Positions 62,807 to 64,000 of a stretch of DNA of 64,000 nt are shown here, piece by piece; position 1 is the first letter of the stretch; each line of letters starts with the position of its first letter. The translations under genes and the position numbers were made by a program. The notes under the pieces are model-generated. The model saw only the letters and a list, made by a program, of their open reading frames with translations, did no database searches and was not told the origin of the DNA. Source of the stretch: Burkholderiaceae bacterium (GTDB lineage Bacteria > Pseudomonadota > Gammaproteobacteria > Burkholderiales > Burkholderiaceae_B); contig JAMNXR010000001.1 in NCBI GenBank assembly GCA_023653055.1, positions 62,001 through 126,000 of the forward strand, read 5' to 3'.

Positions 62807-63811
62807 TTAAGAGAGGGTTTGAGTCGCAGCCCATTCTCGCGCAAATTTTGGTGCTACTCGCTCACCAAACAACTGAAAATCGACTAACCAAACAACAAAT
62901 CCAGGCTTAGTTACAGATAGTTTCACAATCGACCAAAGAAGATCCCATTTTGTGCGTTTACTGCTGAAGCGCGACGTTAATCTGTCTCGTTCAAGGTAGC
63001 GTTGAAAATAGCTGGCATATTTCTTGGTTACAAATTCCCTAAATAATTGATACTGAGGATGATCAAACCGACTGGCATCAGAAACGCCATTTCGTCTTAA
63101 CCAATAGCCCACTACGGCTACCCGTGCATCAATGACCTGAGGAGTACCCCCCTCAAAGTTAGAGGTTTGGCTAGCGTGTTTGCGATAGCGTACTAAACAT
63201 TTGGGGATGGAGCCCAACTCGCCGAGCTCAGATAGGCGTAGCCAAAGGTCTAAGTCTTCAGCCCGTTTGATTTCTGTCCGATAGCCGCCTGCTTTTCTGA
63301 CAATACTTGTGCGGTAAAACGCGGATGAATGCGGCGGAAACCTTTTAAAACAAACAAGGTTGTTGAGTAACTTAGCACTTTGCACAGGGTAACAAAAGGA
63401 TTTTCCGATGGAGCCGTATTCGTCTATCTCTGTCAGACCAGTGCCTAAAAAAACCAGTTTGGGATTCTGAATAGAGGCTTCTAATTGCAACGCAAGCCTT
63501 TCGGGCTCAGACAAATCATCAGCATCTAGTCTTGCAATCCATTCCCCACGCGCCGCGTCTATGCCGAGGTTGAGCGAAGCTGACAATCCCAAGCCAGGCC
63601 TTTCGAGCAAAATGATCCGGGAGTCTTTTTCAATATATCCCTTGATAATATTAATTGAGTCATCAGAGCTACCCCCGTCGACAATAATTAACTCAAAGGC
63701 AGTAAGAGTCTGATTTAGAACACTTTCGATAGACTCACTCAGCCAGCGGGCGCCGTTAAAACATGGCATCAGGACTGAAATCACTGGGAAGGCGGCATTC
63801 TGGTTATTCAT
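62807..63811 (-). CDS. Glycosyltransferase family 2
   Basis: ISVLMPCFNGARWLSESIESVLNQTLTAFELIIVDGGSSDDS; ARLDADDLSEPERL. Confidence 0.94.
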   Translation of the reverse strand: MNNQNAAFPVISVLMPCFNGARWLSESIESVLNQTLTAFELIIVDGGSSDDSINIIKGYIEKDSRIILLERPGLGLSASLNLGIDAARGEWIARLDADDLSEPERLALQLEASIQNPKLVFLGTGLTEIDEYGSIGKSFCYPVQSAKLLNNLVCFKRFPPHSSAFYRTSIVRKAGGYRTEIKRAEDLDLWLRLSELGELGSIPKCLVRYRKHASQTSNFEGGTPQVIDARVAVVGYWLRRNGVSDASRFDHPQYQLFREFVTKKYASYFQRYLERDRLTSRFSSKRTKWDLLWSIVKLSVTKPGFVVWLVDFQLFGERVAPKFAREWAATQTLS

Positions 63812-63934
63812 CCTCCGATTATATTTCAGGATGAATGGTTTACTCAGAGTCTGTCATACACGCGAGACCCAATATAATGTTGGATGAAATGCTGCGTGCG
63901 TCTAATGTCGCAACAAAACCTTAGGATATTCTGG

Positions 63935-64000
63935 ATGTCGATTCTAATTACAGGCGTAGCAGGATTTATTGGTTGTAACCTGGCTAAAAGACTCACGAAC
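63935..64000 (+). CDS. NAD-dependent epimerase/dehydratase, N-terminal fragment (truncated by window edge)
   Basis: MSILITGVAGFIGCNLAKRLTN gives the Rossmann GxxGxxG; in-frame alternative ATG at 63905. Confidence 0.75.
   Translation, partial: MSILITGVAGFIGCNLAKRLTN

Overview
The window is a ~50 kb surface-polysaccharide (LPS O-antigen and/or capsule) biosynthesis locus, probably betaproteobacterial (inferred from the aspS / EEP-nuclease / cardiolipin-synthase flank). The left flank carries the aspS 3' end, an EEP-family nuclease, a PLD-type cardiolipin synthase, a HipBA toxin-antitoxin pair, an EamA transporter and an MFS transporter. From ~7.2 kb there are several polysaccharide sub-modules. 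(i) An ABC-transporter-dependent, D-rhamnan-like module (gmd/rmd/manC/wzm/wzt/methyltransferase/double-domain GT4). (ii) A ugd + UDP-xylose synthase + GtrB/GtrA-like + GT-C-like module, suggesting undecaprenyl-phosphate-xylose decoration. (iii) A minus-strand island with a polymerase/ligase-like protein, rfbC and rfbA. (iv) An unusual accessory region (34-54 kb) with three paralogous 'FNRP' transferases, two paralogous 'YNPIS' GT-B-like proteins, a full-length AsnB amidotransferase, an MsbA/PglK-like ABC exporter, a second WecA-like transferase, fcl and many GT4/GT2/GT9 enzymes. (v) A P. aeruginosa O11-like FucNAc module (fnlB/fnlA/fnlC, WbpV-like, PglC-like, WbpM-like). Notable points: a previously unlisted frameshifted glycosyltransferase remnant at ~49.74-49.85 kb, a possible decayed C-terminal domain or small coupled ORF at 54.8 kb, several initiating transferases and polymerase-like proteins, and no recognisable Wzx. 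No rRNA, tRNA, CRISPR array, IS element or phage gene was recognised. All functions are by reading motifs and were not searched against databases.
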